A stretch of DNA of 64,000 nucleotides from Agrobacterium rosae (GTDB taxonomy: Bacteria > Pseudomonadota > Alphaproteobacteria > Rhizobiales > Rhizobiaceae). The DNA lies in the NCBI RefSeq assembly GCF_002915175.1, contig NZ_NXEJ01000008.1, positions 186,001 to 250,000 on the forward strand. The letters run 5' to 3'. Within the stretch, counting starts at the first letter, position 1. Each line of letters begins with the position of its first letter. Of the stretch, positions 54,488 to 62,785 are shown one piece after another. The notes beneath the pieces were generated by a model, which was not told the origin of the DNA, made no database searches, and saw only the letters and a list, made by a program, of their open reading frames with translations. The translations under genes and the position numbers were made by a program.

Positions 54488-55143
54488 GCGACGATTTTCC
54501 CGCCGCGCAACAGAACCTTTCGATCCAGTTTGTCGGCAAGCCGCATCGAATGAGTGACCAGCAAGAGCGCGCAGCCTGCTCTTCTGCTGAGCGACAGCAT
54601 GAGTTCGAGCACGGCATCACCGGTCGCTTCATCAAGATTGCCTGTGGGCTCGTCGGCAAGAACAAGCGGCGGCCTTGCAGCCAGCGTTCGAGCGATGGCC
54701 ACACGTTGCTGCTGGCCTCCGGAAAGCTGTTCCGGATATCGATGGGTAAGTTGGCTAAGGCCAAGTTGCGTTATCAGTTCATTTTGCCATTCGACATCGA
54801 AGCGGCCAGCAAGTTTCGCGTGAAACGCAATATTCGCGGAGACATCCAGCGAGGGGATGAGGTTGAACTGCTGAAAAATCAATCCGACTTCTGTGCGCCT
54901 GTAAAGTGCCCGCCCAGGCTCATCTAACACCGTGATGTCGCGTTCATTCATGAGGATGTGGCCATCATCAGGTCGATCAAGACCACCAGCCAAGTGCAAT
55001 AGCGTACTTTTTCCGCTGCCGGATTCTCCCGTCAGAGCAACGCTCTGCCCGCCTGATACGGAGAGATCGATACCCTTCAGGACCTCAACTGGGCCTTCAG
55101 GCGTGCTGTAAGATTTTACTATATTGAAGAGAGACAAAAGCAT
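54484..55143 (-). CDS. ABC transporter ATP-binding protein (LolD/MacB-type, AttE-like)
   Basis: This 219-residue ATPase has Walker [19 protein letters not shown] near residue 40, the signature [15 protein letters not shown] and Walker [13 protein letters not shown], all characteristic of the LolD/MacB/FtsE group. I chose ATG 55143 ([13 protein letters not shown]); an upstream frame to 55179 adds residues without homology. It is the first gene of the AttEFGH-like operon and powers the FtsX-type permease next to it. Confidence 0.92.
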   Translation of the reverse strand: MLLSLFNIVKSYSTPEGPVEVLKGIDLSVSGGQSVALTGESGSGKSTLLHLAGGLDRPDDGHILMNERDITVLDEPGRALYRRTEVGLIFQQFNLIPSLDVSANIAFHAKLAGRFDVEWQNELITQLGLSQLTHRYPEQLSGGQQQRVAIARTLAARPPLVLADEPTGNLDEATGDAVLELMLSLSRRAGCALLLVTHSMRLADKLDRKVLLRGGKIVA

Positions 55144-55245
55144 TTGGCTCACTGTCGCATTCGCTCGGCCAATCTGCAAGCCACAGCCACCACCGACGGA
55201 ACGTGCAGACGATGGCGGCTATGAACACGAATGCTTCGAAAATTG

Positions 55246-55497
55246 CTATTTGTTTGAGGTGTCATCGACCACATCAGTGTCAGGTCGATCTCCGCCACGA
55301 ACATGTTGTTCTTGCCACTGGCCATCAGCCAGCTGAAAGGAAATGTCCACTTCTTCCCCACCAATCTGTTGACGTCTCGCTGCGTCTTTTGCAGCTCTTA
55401 GTGCGGAATCGTGATCTGGGAAAGTCTCGGACCAAACATCTCCCAGCCTGTAGCCAAATCCACCGTCGTGTTCACCGACGTGATAGGTAACTGCCAT
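55246..55497 (-). CDS. DUF2188-type small protein, 83 residues
   Basis: This small protein is common in Rhizobiales. The start MAVTYHVGEHDGGFGYRLGD and SETFPDHDSALRAAKDAARR fit the DUF2188 family. An AAGGAG ribosome-binding site precedes the ATG. No function is known. It stands alone, about 100 bases upstream of the AttE-like gene on the same strand. Confidence 0.7.
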   Translation of the reverse strand: MAVTYHVGEHDGGFGYRLGDVWSETFPDHDSALRAAKDAARRQQIGGEEVDISFQLADGQWQEQHVRGGDRPDTDVVDDTSNK

Positions 55498-55821
55498 CTC
55501 ATTCTCCTTTGCTAGCCTTTGAAAACGCTACCATGGAGAAGATGTTCCACCAGGGCCGACTGACGATTTCTCCCCGACTGCCTGAGCATGTGGCGCATGG
55601 ATATGGCGCGCGCAAATCGATGTTCGTCACTATCACGTACAAAACCCATCAAACATTGGGTTACCTTGCTAGACATCAAGCCATTCCCGCACATTGAATT
55701 TCGCACATTTAGACGACGCGACAAGCATCATCATGAGTGACCAACCTCAATTCGTGGAAACCATCGTGGCTTGGCCTCGCAAACTCTTGCCATGATGACG
55801 CGCTGCGTTCATATAGGCGCT
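55498..55821. other. Intergenic region before the J-domain gene
   Basis: These 324 bases hold no gene I can support. A 62-codon open frame at 55509-55697 has no family resemblance and no good ribosome-binding site. The J-domain frame also opens slightly earlier, at 55771, but without support for that start. Confidence 0.4.
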
Positions 55822-56430
55822 ATGACGGCTGATTCAAAAATATTCGTTGGGCTTAAATCTGCGCGCAAGAAGTCCACTAGCGCAAGCGAACCTACAGGTC
55901 CAAAATGCCAGTGGGATGGGTGCGACAAGGTGGGCACAAACCGGGCACCCGTTGGGCCGGGTGGAGAAGGTTTGTATCTGCTGTTCTGTCTTGAGCACGT
56001 GAAAGAATACAACAAGGGGTACAGCTTCACGACGGCCCCATCGAGCCCGGACGTTGCACGTTACCAGAAAGAAGCGACGACTGGCAGCCGCACCACATTT
56101 GGAACGCGTGTCGAAAAAGCGACCGAAATGCCGATGCCATCGACCGTTCGCTCCGGTTCCGCAAAAGCGTTGAATGCGCGCAAGACCGCAGCTCAACGTC
56201 AGGCCCAAAAACTAGAGTTGCAGAAGCGAAAGCTCAAGGTACTCGAAGCCAAGGCTTTCGACACACTCGGCCTGCCTGCAGAAGCCACGCCAGAGGAAAT
56301 CAGAGCCCGTTACCGGGAGCGGCTTAAAATGCATCACCCGGACGGTAACCAAGGTGATCGCACCTCCGAAGATGCGCTTCAGGCGACGATCGAGGCACAC
56401 AAGATTCTCAAGCTCAACGGATTTTGCTGA
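55822..56430 (+). CDS. J-domain-containing protein
   Basis: This 202-residue protein has a C-terminal DnaJ J-domain (LGLPAEATPEEIRARYRERL, HHPDGNQGD with the HPD motif, then the last helix). Its N-terminal part has a short Cys pattern (CQWDGC ... CLEH) that may bind zinc. J-domains stimulate Hsp70 ATPase activity, so it is probably a specialised DnaK co-chaperone. This architecture is known in Rhizobiales. I chose ATG 55822 (MTADSKIFVGLKSARKK); the frame opens at 55771. The last residues NGFC leave a Cys C-terminus. Confidence 0.88.
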   Translation: MTADSKIFVGLKSARKKSTSASEPTGPKCQWDGCDKVGTNRAPVGPGGEGLYLLFCLEHVKEYNKGYSFTTAPSSPDVARYQKEATTGSRTTFGTRVEKATEMPMPSTVRSGSAKALNARKTAAQRQAQKLELQKRKLKVLEAKAFDTLGLPAEATPEEIRARYRERLKMHHPDGNQGDRTSEDALQATIEAHKILKLNGFC

Positions 56431-56438
56431 GGTCCTTA

Positions 56439-56463
56439 GCGTTGGAGCTTACGGCTCCAACGC
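56439..56463. terminator. Stem-loop downstream of the J-domain gene
   Basis: Perfect 10-bp stem GCGTTGGAGC / GCTCCAACGC with a 5-base loop, 8 bases after the J-domain stop and just beyond the end of the opposing vgrG remnant. There is no T-run on either side, so termination is likely but not certain. Confidence 0.5.
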
Positions 56464-56485
56464 AGATGACGGCCGATTTTGCTAT

Positions 56486-56830
56486 TCAGCTGGCGCGCTC
56501 TGCGTCCCGTCGCAACACCGTATCGGTTGCCAATTCTTCGCCCTGCTTCAAGATTTCGAAAGAAGGACTGGTTGCAGGAACAAAGGTCAACAAAAGCAGG
56601 AATGCGAATTCAGCTTCCGGAATGACCGACCCTTGGAGAGCCTGGAAAACGAGGTTGTACAGCCCATTGGGAACCGCAGAATCACGCATGTTCGCGATCG
56701 TGCCGATCTTCAAAGGTGAAACAGACGCGTCAAACGGTGTTTGCACCGCCCACTCGGCACCAGCCTCAACCTTCACCGCATCGGCAACATCAATTCTGAT
56801 GAGGCATTCGCCACCGTGGTGGAACTCCAA
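56486..56830 (-). CDS. Hypothetical ORF or fragment downstream of vgrG, 114 residues
   Basis: An open frame starts at TTG 56830 within the last 41 bases of the vgrG frame and continues to 56486 (segments DVADAVKVEAGAEWAVQTPF, SVIPEAEFAFLLLLTFVPAT). I do not recognise it. The lack of a ribosome-binding site, and its start exactly where vgrG loses homology, suggest it is the 3' remnant of another gene (an effector, immunity or cargo gene) joined to vgrG by deletion. It may also be spurious. Confidence 0.35.
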   Translation of the reverse strand: MEFHHGGECLIRIDVADAVKVEAGAEWAVQTPFDASVSPLKIGTIANMRDSAVPNGLYNLVFQALQGSVIPEAEFAFLLLLTFVPATSPSFEILKQGEELATDTVLRRDAERAS

Positions 56831-58601
56831 AACTCACAATTCCCTCAGACCACGCGCGTGGCATCCACGAATCAGCCTTTAAAACAAGCTTGCCGATCCC
56901 GCTCGGGCCTACAGTCATGGTGCAATTGCCGCCGATTGACTCGCTGTGATTGTTGCGGATCTCAATGGCCTTGTTGTGTCCAACGGACTGCACACAGTTG
57001 TTGTCGATTCGCTCTGTATGATTGTTGCGCGTCTTCTCGTTGCGGTCCTTCTGCGCATGTAGGTAGATCTCTTCCCGCCCATTGTCGTCTTCAAAGCTCA
57101 GTTCATTGAAGCCCGTGCTTTATGAGTATTTGTTCGGAACGTGCTCTTTGTCTTGTTTGCCGGTAGTATATGGCACTTTCTGCCTCGCATTCGGCACCAC
57201 CCCCGTCACCAACGGCCGATCCGGGTCGCCATCCACAAACGCCACCATCACCTCCATGTCGATGCGTGAAATAATCTGCCCGCCCCAGGTCGAGCCCGCC
57301 CAGTTCTGCGCCACACGCACCCAGCACGTATCCGTGCCATCCTTCTTGGCCTTACGGTCCCACGGGAACCACAGCTTGACGCGGCCATATTGATCCGGGT
57401 GGATCTCTTCGCCCTCGGGGCCAGCGACGATGGCCACCTGCGTACCCTCGATCTTCGGACGTCTTGTCGCGCGGTGAGGGGTGAGCGGCACACGGGCTGG
57501 AATGGCCTCGAAGGCGTTTCGATATTCCGGCTCGTTGCTGTTGGTCTCGTAGGATCGATCCACGATGGTGTGGCTGGCCTTGATGATCACATGCTCTTCG
57601 TATGCATGCTCAGGATGGCCAACTTCGTAGGGGGTAAAGCGGCGGCCAGCTTCGAGAATGCCGGAGGTCGATCCGCCGAAGACGCGATCATGATCGGCTT
57701 CTACGGACTGCGCCCGGAGTTTCTGGGCACGCTCTGCCTCTTCCACCGTCTTGATGCGGGCGGGGTATTCGTAGAGCTCACGCTTGGTGGCATCCGGCAT
57801 CTGCACCAGCGATGGTGTCATCGTGCCCGGAACCATTGAGGGCGTTTCAAAATTCCAGTCGGCACCAGCACGCTGGCCGGGAACGTAGGAAAAGCGGCGA
57901 GCCCAATCGTTAATGTGGTTGCGATCCGACGATCCCTGAGCCAGTCTCACTCTGCCTTCGCCTTGTGCGGAAGGCGATGGTCCAAGCCATCCATTGGCGG
58001 TATCGGCCACGTGCAGCTTGTGAGACCCGTCTTCATGGGTGAAAAAGTAGAATAATCCGTCCTCTTCGAAACGGCGGAAGAAATAGTCGAGGTCGGTCTC
58101 GTTGAACTGCGTGCTGTAGTGCTGCGCAGGTGGCGGTGAAATGACACCCGACGTATCCGGCGCTGGAATGCCTTGCTCAGAAAACAGCGTTTCGACGATA
58201 TCCACCGAGGTCTTGTCCATTCAGATGCGGCAATCGGAGCGACGCGATAACAGCCACATCTGCGGTCGGATAGTCATGGCATAGGAGCGTAGGCCACGGG
58301 TGATAGGTGGTCCCTCACGAAGGTCCGTCACCAGACCGTTGAATAGACGGCGTACTCCGCTTCCATCCTCGCCATCGCCCTGTTGCACCTCGACGGAGAC
58401 ATCGATCAGGCGGCCGATCAGTTCTTCCGGCTTCACCGATTCCTTCTTCGCACGAACATTCAGCTGTATCTCGAAGAGTTGCGACACGCCCTCGCTCATC
58501 TCCATCCGCTCGGGCAGCAACTGGTCTTCGCCCAGCGGCGACTTGACCTACAATACACGGCTGGCCTGAATAAAATCGGATGACGAAGGCTGGTCGATCA
58601 T
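56790..58601 (-). pseudogene. vgrG: T6SS spike protein VgrG with three in-frame nonsense codons and truncated C-terminus
   Basis: The frame from ATG 58601 to the stop at 56790 reads as one VgrG protein: gp27-like domain (LPERMEMSEGVSQLFEIQLN), gp5 OB-fold region (QVAIVAGPEGEEIHPDQYGR) and the C-terminal needle start (GFNELSFEDDNGREEIYLHA). Three in-frame stops interrupt it without frameshift. TAG at 58550-58548 stands at codon 18, probably from CAG. TGA at 58223-58221 follows SRRSDCRI, where a Trp would fit. TAA at 57122-57120 follows VPNKYS, just before STGFNEL. After GPSGIGKLVLKA the needle repeats are absent. Without suppression no full-length VgrG can be made. Confidence 0.88.
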
Positions 58602-58759
58602 GGGCTATCTCCGCTTTGCAACTCATAAGTACCAATAGTAACAATCATCATGGATAAGTCCCACGAATATATATATTGTAGTGATCGTAAGCGTATATTT
58701 GCGCAATCGGAGAGAACGCGTCCCTGGAACACTGCCCATGCGTCACGATCAATCCTGAA

Positions 58760-59260
58760 TCAGGCGCGCTCTCCAACGAGATGTGCATATTTAAACTTCG
58801 TCGCATTATTGGGAACGTCATCGATCTTCGGTCCGAACATAAGTTCAGGGGTAAGGACTGACCCGATGTCTTTTGCGGATGGCGCAGTTCCCAGGAGATA
58901 AATGTCTCGCGACATGAACATCTGGTTGCCGAAAGAATTTCCGACAGCGTAGTTTACCTGTAAGGCAAAAGCAGAGTGACCTTTCGCAAGAAGCGCCTGC
59001 TTGATCTTTGCATCATTCGCCCCCAGCCACTTTTTCAGCCAGACGGTAAGGGAATATTCATTGACCCCTCCCGATATCTGACTCACAACGGCCGCTACCG
59101 CACCGCCGGCAGCCATACGGGAGTTAAATTGGCGAGGTCCGTCGTGAAGAGACATGTAGGATGAATCAGGTCCCTTTCGCATCCTTTGGACAGGAACGAC
59201 CTCGTCCTCCCGAACCGGGCGTACAATGAAAGAATCGGTAGAAACGGCAAAATTAGGCAT
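58760..59260 (-). CDS. Uncharacterised T6SS-operon protein between hcp and vgrG, 166 residues
   Basis: I do not recognise this protein (MPNFAVSTDSFIVRPVREDE at the start, SGGVNEYSLTVWLKKWLGAN mid-protein, KFKYAHLVGERA at the end). It has no signal peptide, no transmembrane helix beyond a weakly hydrophobic AAGGAVAAVV stretch, and no cysteine, so it cannot be a cysteine-type Tae amidase. A GGGAG ribosome-binding site makes it look functional. It occupies the slot between hcp and vgrG where effector and immunity genes lie in A. tumefaciens, suggesting an effector, adaptor or Hcp-associated cargo. No separate immunity gene is visible beside it. Confidence 0.7.
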   Translation of the reverse strand: MPNFAVSTDSFIVRPVREDEVVPVQRMRKGPDSSYMSLHDGPRQFNSRMAAGGAVAAVVSQISGGVNEYSLTVWLKKWLGANDAKIKQALLAKGHSAFALQVNYAVGNSFGNQMFMSRDIYLLGTAPSAKDIGSVLTPELMFGPKIDDVPNNATKFKYAHLVGERA

Positions 59261-59360
59261 TGGTAACTTCTCCCAGCAACATCCGAGAATGGACAGGCCA
59301 TATTTGGCGCAAAGGCGCTTCCGCGTATCGGCAATATCAGAACTCCAAAGACGGAAGAGA

Positions 59361-59389
59361 CGACCCGGTGCCCAAAAGACACCGGGTCG
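59361..59389 (-). terminator. Strong stem-loop after hcp
   Basis: Perfect 10-bp stem CGACCCGGTG / CACCGGGTCG with a 9-base loop, 7 bases beyond the hcp stop. The minus-strand sequence after it is pyrimidine-rich (TCTCTTCCGTCTTTGG), so it can act as an intrinsic terminator or attenuator, making Hcp much more abundant than the proteins encoded downstream. Confidence 0.65.
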
Positions 59390-59395
59390 AATCTA

Positions 59396-59872
59396 TTAGC
59401 CAGCCTTGGTGGTCGCGAGGTCGTAAGACGCGATCATCGGTGCCTGCTGCGTATTGTTTTCGTCTGCAGGTGTGTACTTAACTTCCATCTTGGTGAAGTT
59501 GAGCTTGATTGTCTCAACAGGACGATCACCGCTGGAGTCTACCGAATAGCTGGCGATCAACGTGTTCGTCAGCAGGTACTGGATGTAGGTATTGCCTGGA
59601 TCACCTGTTGTCACGAGGTGAATCGTTGCCAGTTTGCCCTGACGGCCAGAGCAAGCTTCCTGGAACAGTTTTGTGGAAGACGAGTCGCTGACCTTGGTCA
59701 GGATGACTTCCGAAATGGTTGGCTCAGATGCTTCGCGGTTTGCAGCAGAACCAGCAGAGGTGTTCATGTTGCGCACTACGTTCCAGTGAATGGCTTCGAT
59801 ATCCATCCACTTTTTGTGTTCCTGGTGCGTAGCGTCACCTTGGATACCGTCGATCTGCAAATAAATTGGCAT
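59396..59872 (-). CDS. hcp: T6SS tube protein Hcp
   Basis: Hcp forms hexameric rings that stack into the inner tube of the type VI apparatus and is secreted. This 158-residue protein has the family start MPIYLQIDGIQGDATHQEHK and core segments ISEVILTKVSDSSSTKLFQE and IKLNFTKMEVKYTP. I chose ATG 59872, with AGGAG 8 bases upstream; the longer frame to 60067 lies inside clpV. It follows clpV by 61 bases, as in the A. tumefaciens hcp operon. Confidence 0.95.
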   Translation of the reverse strand: MPIYLQIDGIQGDATHQEHKKWMDIEAIHWNVVRNMNTSAGSAANREASEPTISEVILTKVSDSSSTKLFQEACSGRQGKLATIHLVTTGDPGNTYIQYLLTNTLIASYSVDSSGDRPVETIKLNFTKMEVKYTPADENNTQQAPMIASYDLATTKAG

Positions 59873-59933
59873 ACTGTAAGCTCCTGTAATTACTGAAAAG
59901 ACCTCTTGCTTCGAGGCCGCGTTTGCCTTTCCA

Positions 59934-62585
59934 CTACTGCCGCATGCGTCGGGACTTGCCTTCCGACGCGGCAACTTTATCCGCTGCAACCGGGGCGGCC
60001 GCAGTGAATTCATTACTGTCCCCAACCGCTTCCGCACGAATGCAGAACCCGGTTTCATCAAAATCAACGGTGATGTGCTTCACCCTGTCACCCGAGATAA
60101 CTTTGTCCAGAAAGTAGCTGGACATGGGTGGAAGCAAATCCCTGCCGATCATGATTTCGATGGCGCGTGCGCCGATTTCGCTGGAACCCGACCGTCCCAC
60201 CAGCGCGTCACGCGCGGCGTCTGAAAGCGTGAGGTTCGTGCCGTATGCGGAGCGAACCCGCTCGGCAATTTTCTCGATTTGAATGTCGACGATGCGCGAC
60301 AGCTGCTCCGGTCCAAGCGGCATAAACGGCAGAATGACCGTGCGCCCCAGAAAAGCAGGTTTGAAATGCTTCGTCAGCTCAGGCATGAGCAGCGCCTCAA
60401 GCGCTTCGCCTTCCGGCATAGTGTCGGGGTCTGCCGCCAGCGCCGTCAACAATTCAGAACCGGTATTGGCGGTCATGAAAATCGTGGTATTCTTGAAATC
60501 TATATCCCGACCTTCGCCGTCTTTGAGCATGCCCTTATCGAAAACCTGATAAAATATATCCTGCACACCGGGATGCGCCTTATCGATCTCATCCAGCAGC
60601 AACACCCCGAATGGACGGCGGCGCACGGCCTCGGTCAGAACGCCACCCTCACCGTAGCCGACATAACCGGGCGGCGAACCCAGAAGCAGCGAAACCTTAT
60701 GCTCTTCCTTGAATTCGGACATGTTGATGGTCGTGAGATGGCTGTTACCACCGTATAAAAGGTCGGCCAGCGACAAGGCGGTTTCCGTCTTTCCGGTGCC
60801 CGACATACCCACGAGCAGGAAGACTGCTGGTGGTCGGCGTGGATCGGACAGGCCAGCGCGCGCGGCGCGCATGGCGTCGGCAATACGGCCAATCGCCATA
60901 TCCTGGCCGATGACACGCTGCTTCATCCGCTCATCCAGGGACTTTGCGCTCTCGATTTGATCGGCCAGCAACTTTCCAAGCGGAATACCAGTCCAGCGTG
61001 AGACGACCGATGCAATCATTTCACGATCAACGACCGTGGGAACCAGCTTCTCGTTACCGTTACCCGGCCCGATAGCCACAGGCCGCAGTGGCGCCACGTT
61101 GGGCGCATCGGTTATGGGCGCGTCGCCTTCCAACAATTCGGTGATCTCGGCATCGTAGCGCGCTCGAAGGCCATTGATTGCAGCTTCGAGATTGCTTATT
61201 TCCGCGCTTATCGCGTCAATCCGGGATTTCGTTTCTTCATCGGCAGGCTCACGGGAGAGCCACTCTTGCTCTGTGCTGAGCAATTGCCTTTCGCTCTCCA
61301 TGGATCGAAGTTTTTCAGGCAATGTTTGCCGGGCAAGCGATACGGCAGCGGACGCAGTGTCCAGAAGGCTGACGGCTTTATCCGGCAACTGACGGGACGG
61401 CATGTAACGCGCGGACAGTTGCACCGCCGCAACGATCGCCTCGTCCCGTATGATCACGCCGTGATGCTTGACGAACGTATCGGCGATACCGCGCAGCATG
61501 CGAATGGCCGTCGCCTCATCCGGTTCGCGGACATGCACGGGCTGGAAACGTCGGGTCAGAGCCGCGTCTTTCTCAAAATACTTCTTGTACTCGCTCCATG
61601 TCGTTGCAGCGACCGTGCGGACCTCGCCACGGGCGAGGGCGGGCTTGAGAATATTTGCCGCATCACCCTGCCCTGCGGCACCGCCGGTACCGACAAGACC
61701 ATGCGCTTCATCGATGAAGAGGATAATGGGCTCCGGGGACCGCTTGACGGCATCGATGACGCCATGGAGGCGTCGCTCGAACTCGCCCTTGACACCGGCA
61801 CCAGCCTGAAGAAGTGACAGATCGAGCGTCAGCAGACTGACATTCCTCAGCTTTTCAGGAACATTGCCAGAAACGATCTCCAGCGCCAGCGCCTCTGCGA
61901 CAGCTGTCTTGCCGACGCCAGCCTCTCCAACGAGAATGGGATTGTTCTGGCGACGTCTGGTCAGAATATCGACCATCTGCCTCAGTTCGTCGTCACGCCC
62001 GATGACAGGGTCCAACTTACCCTGACGCGCATCTTCAGTCATGTCCTGAGTGTAGAGGCGAAGGAAATCGTTCTGATCTTTACCGTGCGAAGCACCGACA
62101 ACCGCGTCATCACTCGATGAAACGTGATTGGCCCCCTCCTCACGAAGCTGCTCCAACGCAGCGCGATCCATCAGCTTGAGCGCGGGGAAAGCGGCGCGCA
62201 CAAGACTGCGCAACGACGTCTCCTCATCGAGAGCCAGCAGAAAGTGGGTCAGTGCAATGTGGGATCGCCCGTCCTGCAACGAGGCGAGCAACCAAGCCTC
62301 CCGCCCAGCAGTCAGGATATTCTGCGACAGCGACAGCGCCTCACCGTCACCGACGGCCGCATCGTCAAGCGCTTGGTCAATTTGAGCGCGAAGATCATCT
62401 CTGGAAATTTTCAACCGTTCAAAGGTGTTAGCGAATGCATCATTATCTACAACCGCACTCAACCAATGAGCAATATCAACGAACTGATGACCGCGTCGGA
62501 CAGCGACGGATGCTCCCGTTTCAAGCGATACACGCAAGTCAGGCTCAAGCGCTTCTACCAGGCGGTTGAGATCAATATGCGACAT
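59934..62585 (-). CDS. clpV: T6SS ATPase ClpV (TssH)
   Basis: ClpV disassembles the contracted TssB/TssC sheath so that its subunits can be reused. This 883-residue AAA+ protein has the N-terminal ClpN domain (residues about 1-160), first Walker A VGEAGVGKTAV near residue 220, Walker B IILFIDEAHGLVG, a middle coiled-coil domain (EKLRSMESERQLLSTEQEWL) and the second ATPase with LVGMSGTGKTETALSLADL near residue 595 and VLLLDEIDKAHPGVQ. It is intact, opens the hcp operon, and is divergent from tssA across a 200-base AT-rich gap. Confidence 0.96.
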   Translation of the reverse strand: MSHIDLNRLVEALEPDLRVSLETGASVAVRRGHQFVDIAHWLSAVVDNDAFANTFERLKISRDDLRAQIDQALDDAAVGDGEALSLSQNILTAGREAWLLASLQDGRSHIALTHFLLALDEETSLRSLVRAAFPALKLMDRAALEQLREEGANHVSSSDDAVVGASHGKDQNDFLRLYTQDMTEDARQGKLDPVIGRDDELRQMVDILTRRRQNNPILVGEAGVGKTAVAEALALEIVSGNVPEKLRNVSLLTLDLSLLQAGAGVKGEFERRLHGVIDAVKRSPEPIILFIDEAHGLVGTGGAAGQGDAANILKPALARGEVRTVAATTWSEYKKYFEKDAALTRRFQPVHVREPDEATAIRMLRGIADTFVKHHGVIIRDEAIVAAVQLSARYMPSRQLPDKAVSLLDTASAAVSLARQTLPEKLRSMESERQLLSTEQEWLSREPADEETKSRIDAISAEISNLEAAINGLRARYDAEITELLEGDAPITDAPNVAPLRPVAIGPGNGNEKLVPTVVDREMIASVVSRWTGIPLGKLLADQIESAKSLDERMKQRVIGQDMAIGRIADAMRAARAGLSDPRRPPAVFLLVGMSGTGKTETALSLADLLYGGNSHLTTINMSEFKEEHKVSLLLGSPPGYVGYGEGGVLTEAVRRRPFGVLLLDEIDKAHPGVQDIFYQVFDKGMLKDGEGRDIDFKNTTIFMTANTGSELLTALAADPDTMPEGEALEALLMPELTKHFKPAFLGRTVILPFMPLGPEQLSRIVDIQIEKIAERVRSAYGTNLTLSDAARDALVGRSGSSEIGARAIEIMIGRDLLPPMSSYFLDKVISGDRVKHITVDFDETGFCIRAEAVGDSNEFTAAAPVAADKVAASEGKSRRMRQ

Positions 62586-62785
62586 GCAGCGAGCCTCCGG
62601 ATTGGATCATTCCACAACGTGACGTGGCATAGTTAGGTTGATGAAACTCACTTGTCCAGCAAAAGTTGCTTTTTTATTTGACGAGTTTAAAACCAAGTCG
62701 CCACAATTTCGCCTAATTTTTCATAAGTCTGTTTAGTGAATAACCTTACGTAACGGAAGTAACTGACACATATCTATCATACTTA
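62586..62785. promoter_or_regulatory. Divergent promoter region between the two T6SS operons
   Basis: This AT-rich 200-base region separates clpV (minus) from tssA (plus) and must hold both promoters. A perfect 8-base palindrome TTACGTAA lies at 62746-62753, about 33 bases upstream of the tssA ATG. A TTGACG hexamer at 62678-62683 could serve as a plus-strand -35. No operator can be assigned to a known regulator. Confidence 0.45.

Noticed and set aside
56424-56882. A 152-codon plus-strand frame downstream of the J-domain gene
   Set aside because: Low-complexity basic product without a ribosome-binding site, antisense to the vgrG end and the fragment behind it.
57120-58520. Reading vgrG as two or three separate short genes
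   Set aside because: The pieces abut in the same frame and together give one standard VgrG order of domains, so interruption by nonsense codons is the simpler reading.
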